A stretch of 64,000 nucleotides of DNA from Gammaproteobacteria bacterium HGW-Gammaproteobacteria-15 (GTDB lineage Bacteria; Pseudomonadota; Gammaproteobacteria; Enterobacterales; Alteromonadaceae): assembly GCA_002840125.1 (NCBI GenBank), contig PGZF01000005.1:734662-798661 (forward strand), written 5' to 3'. The translations under genes and the position numbers were made by a program. Shown one piece after another: positions 63,889 to 64,000 of this stretch. Numbering within the stretch: position 1 is the stretch's first letter; every line of letters starts with the position of its first letter. A model generated the notes under the pieces. The model saw only the letters and a program-made list of their open reading frames with translations, did not search any database and had not been told where the DNA came from.

Positions 63889-64000
63889 AATGTCCTCCAA
63901 TGCTGCGTTATTATGCAGTAAATGTACTAAAAAAGCGCTTTTCGACCAATTTTTCTGCGAACGATCATAAAAGCCTAAGTTTTCTTAAATAACCGCTTGC

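Overview
The window is a chromosomal replication-origin region of a gammaproteobacterium. Gene content and order (mnmG-oriC-mioC; rpmH-rnpA-yidD-yidC-mnmE; dnaA-dnaN-recF-gyrB; glyQS; fadBA; slt, pepQ, trkH; def-fmt-rsmB-trkA; lysM-dprA-smg-yrdD; purEK; tsaC-hemF; aroE; yrdA) suggest the order Alteromonadales, most likely the Rheinheimera / Alishewanella / Arsukibacterium group. The taxonomic placement is inference from synteny and protein sequence; no rRNA gene is visible. No complete prophage, insertion sequence, CRISPR array, tRNA or rRNA gene was found.

Layout. 1-3360 (minus): parA (cut by the window edge), a 13-bp inverted-repeat element, rsmG, mnmG. 3361-3941: oriC, with a GATC cluster, AT-rich 13-mer-like repeats and DnaA boxes, bordered by mioC. 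4380-11640: genes lying between mnmG and mnmE (deaD, trxC, a PEBP-family protein, an MFS exporter, an AEC transporter, and an islet of RhuM plus a two-TM membrane protein). 11700-15570 (minus): mnmE, yidC, yidD, rnpA, rpmH. 15571-22018 (plus): dnaA, dnaN, recF, gyrB, with two parS-like ParB sites inside recF. 22092-26742: a DUF2971 gene, a receiver-less winged-helix regulator and an orphan flagellar outer-ring cluster (flgH, flgP, flgT and an unknown gene). 26901-29878: glyQ-glyS. 29943-30992: a membrane diguanylate cyclase.

31043-39619 is a coherent nitrite-assimilation locus: nirB-nirD-cobA on plus, then a convergent nirC plus phosphatase/kinase operon on minus, and nasR (NIT plus ANTAR antiterminator) divergent from nirC. 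Both operons have a -24/-12 (sigma-54) promoter, an NtrC-like site upstream and a long leader with a hairpin followed by a strong terminator just before the first gene. This is the arrangement known for NasR-controlled nas genes in Klebsiella.

39920-64000: a hypothetical protein, a tandem-receiver regulator with one dead receiver, a secreted trypsin-like protease, tusA, fadBA with a palindromic operator, slt, pepQ, trkH, and the conserved def/fmt/rsmB/trkA, dprA, purEK, tsaC/hemF and aroE blocks, ending with yrdA.

Most interesting items: the orphan flgH-flgP-flgT-unknown cluster with its own regulator; the dual sigma-54/NasR attenuator leaders; the parS sites in recF; a plus-strand terminator with no gene at the oriC border, which suggests a small RNA; the RhuM/membrane-protein pair; and several structured non-coding elements.
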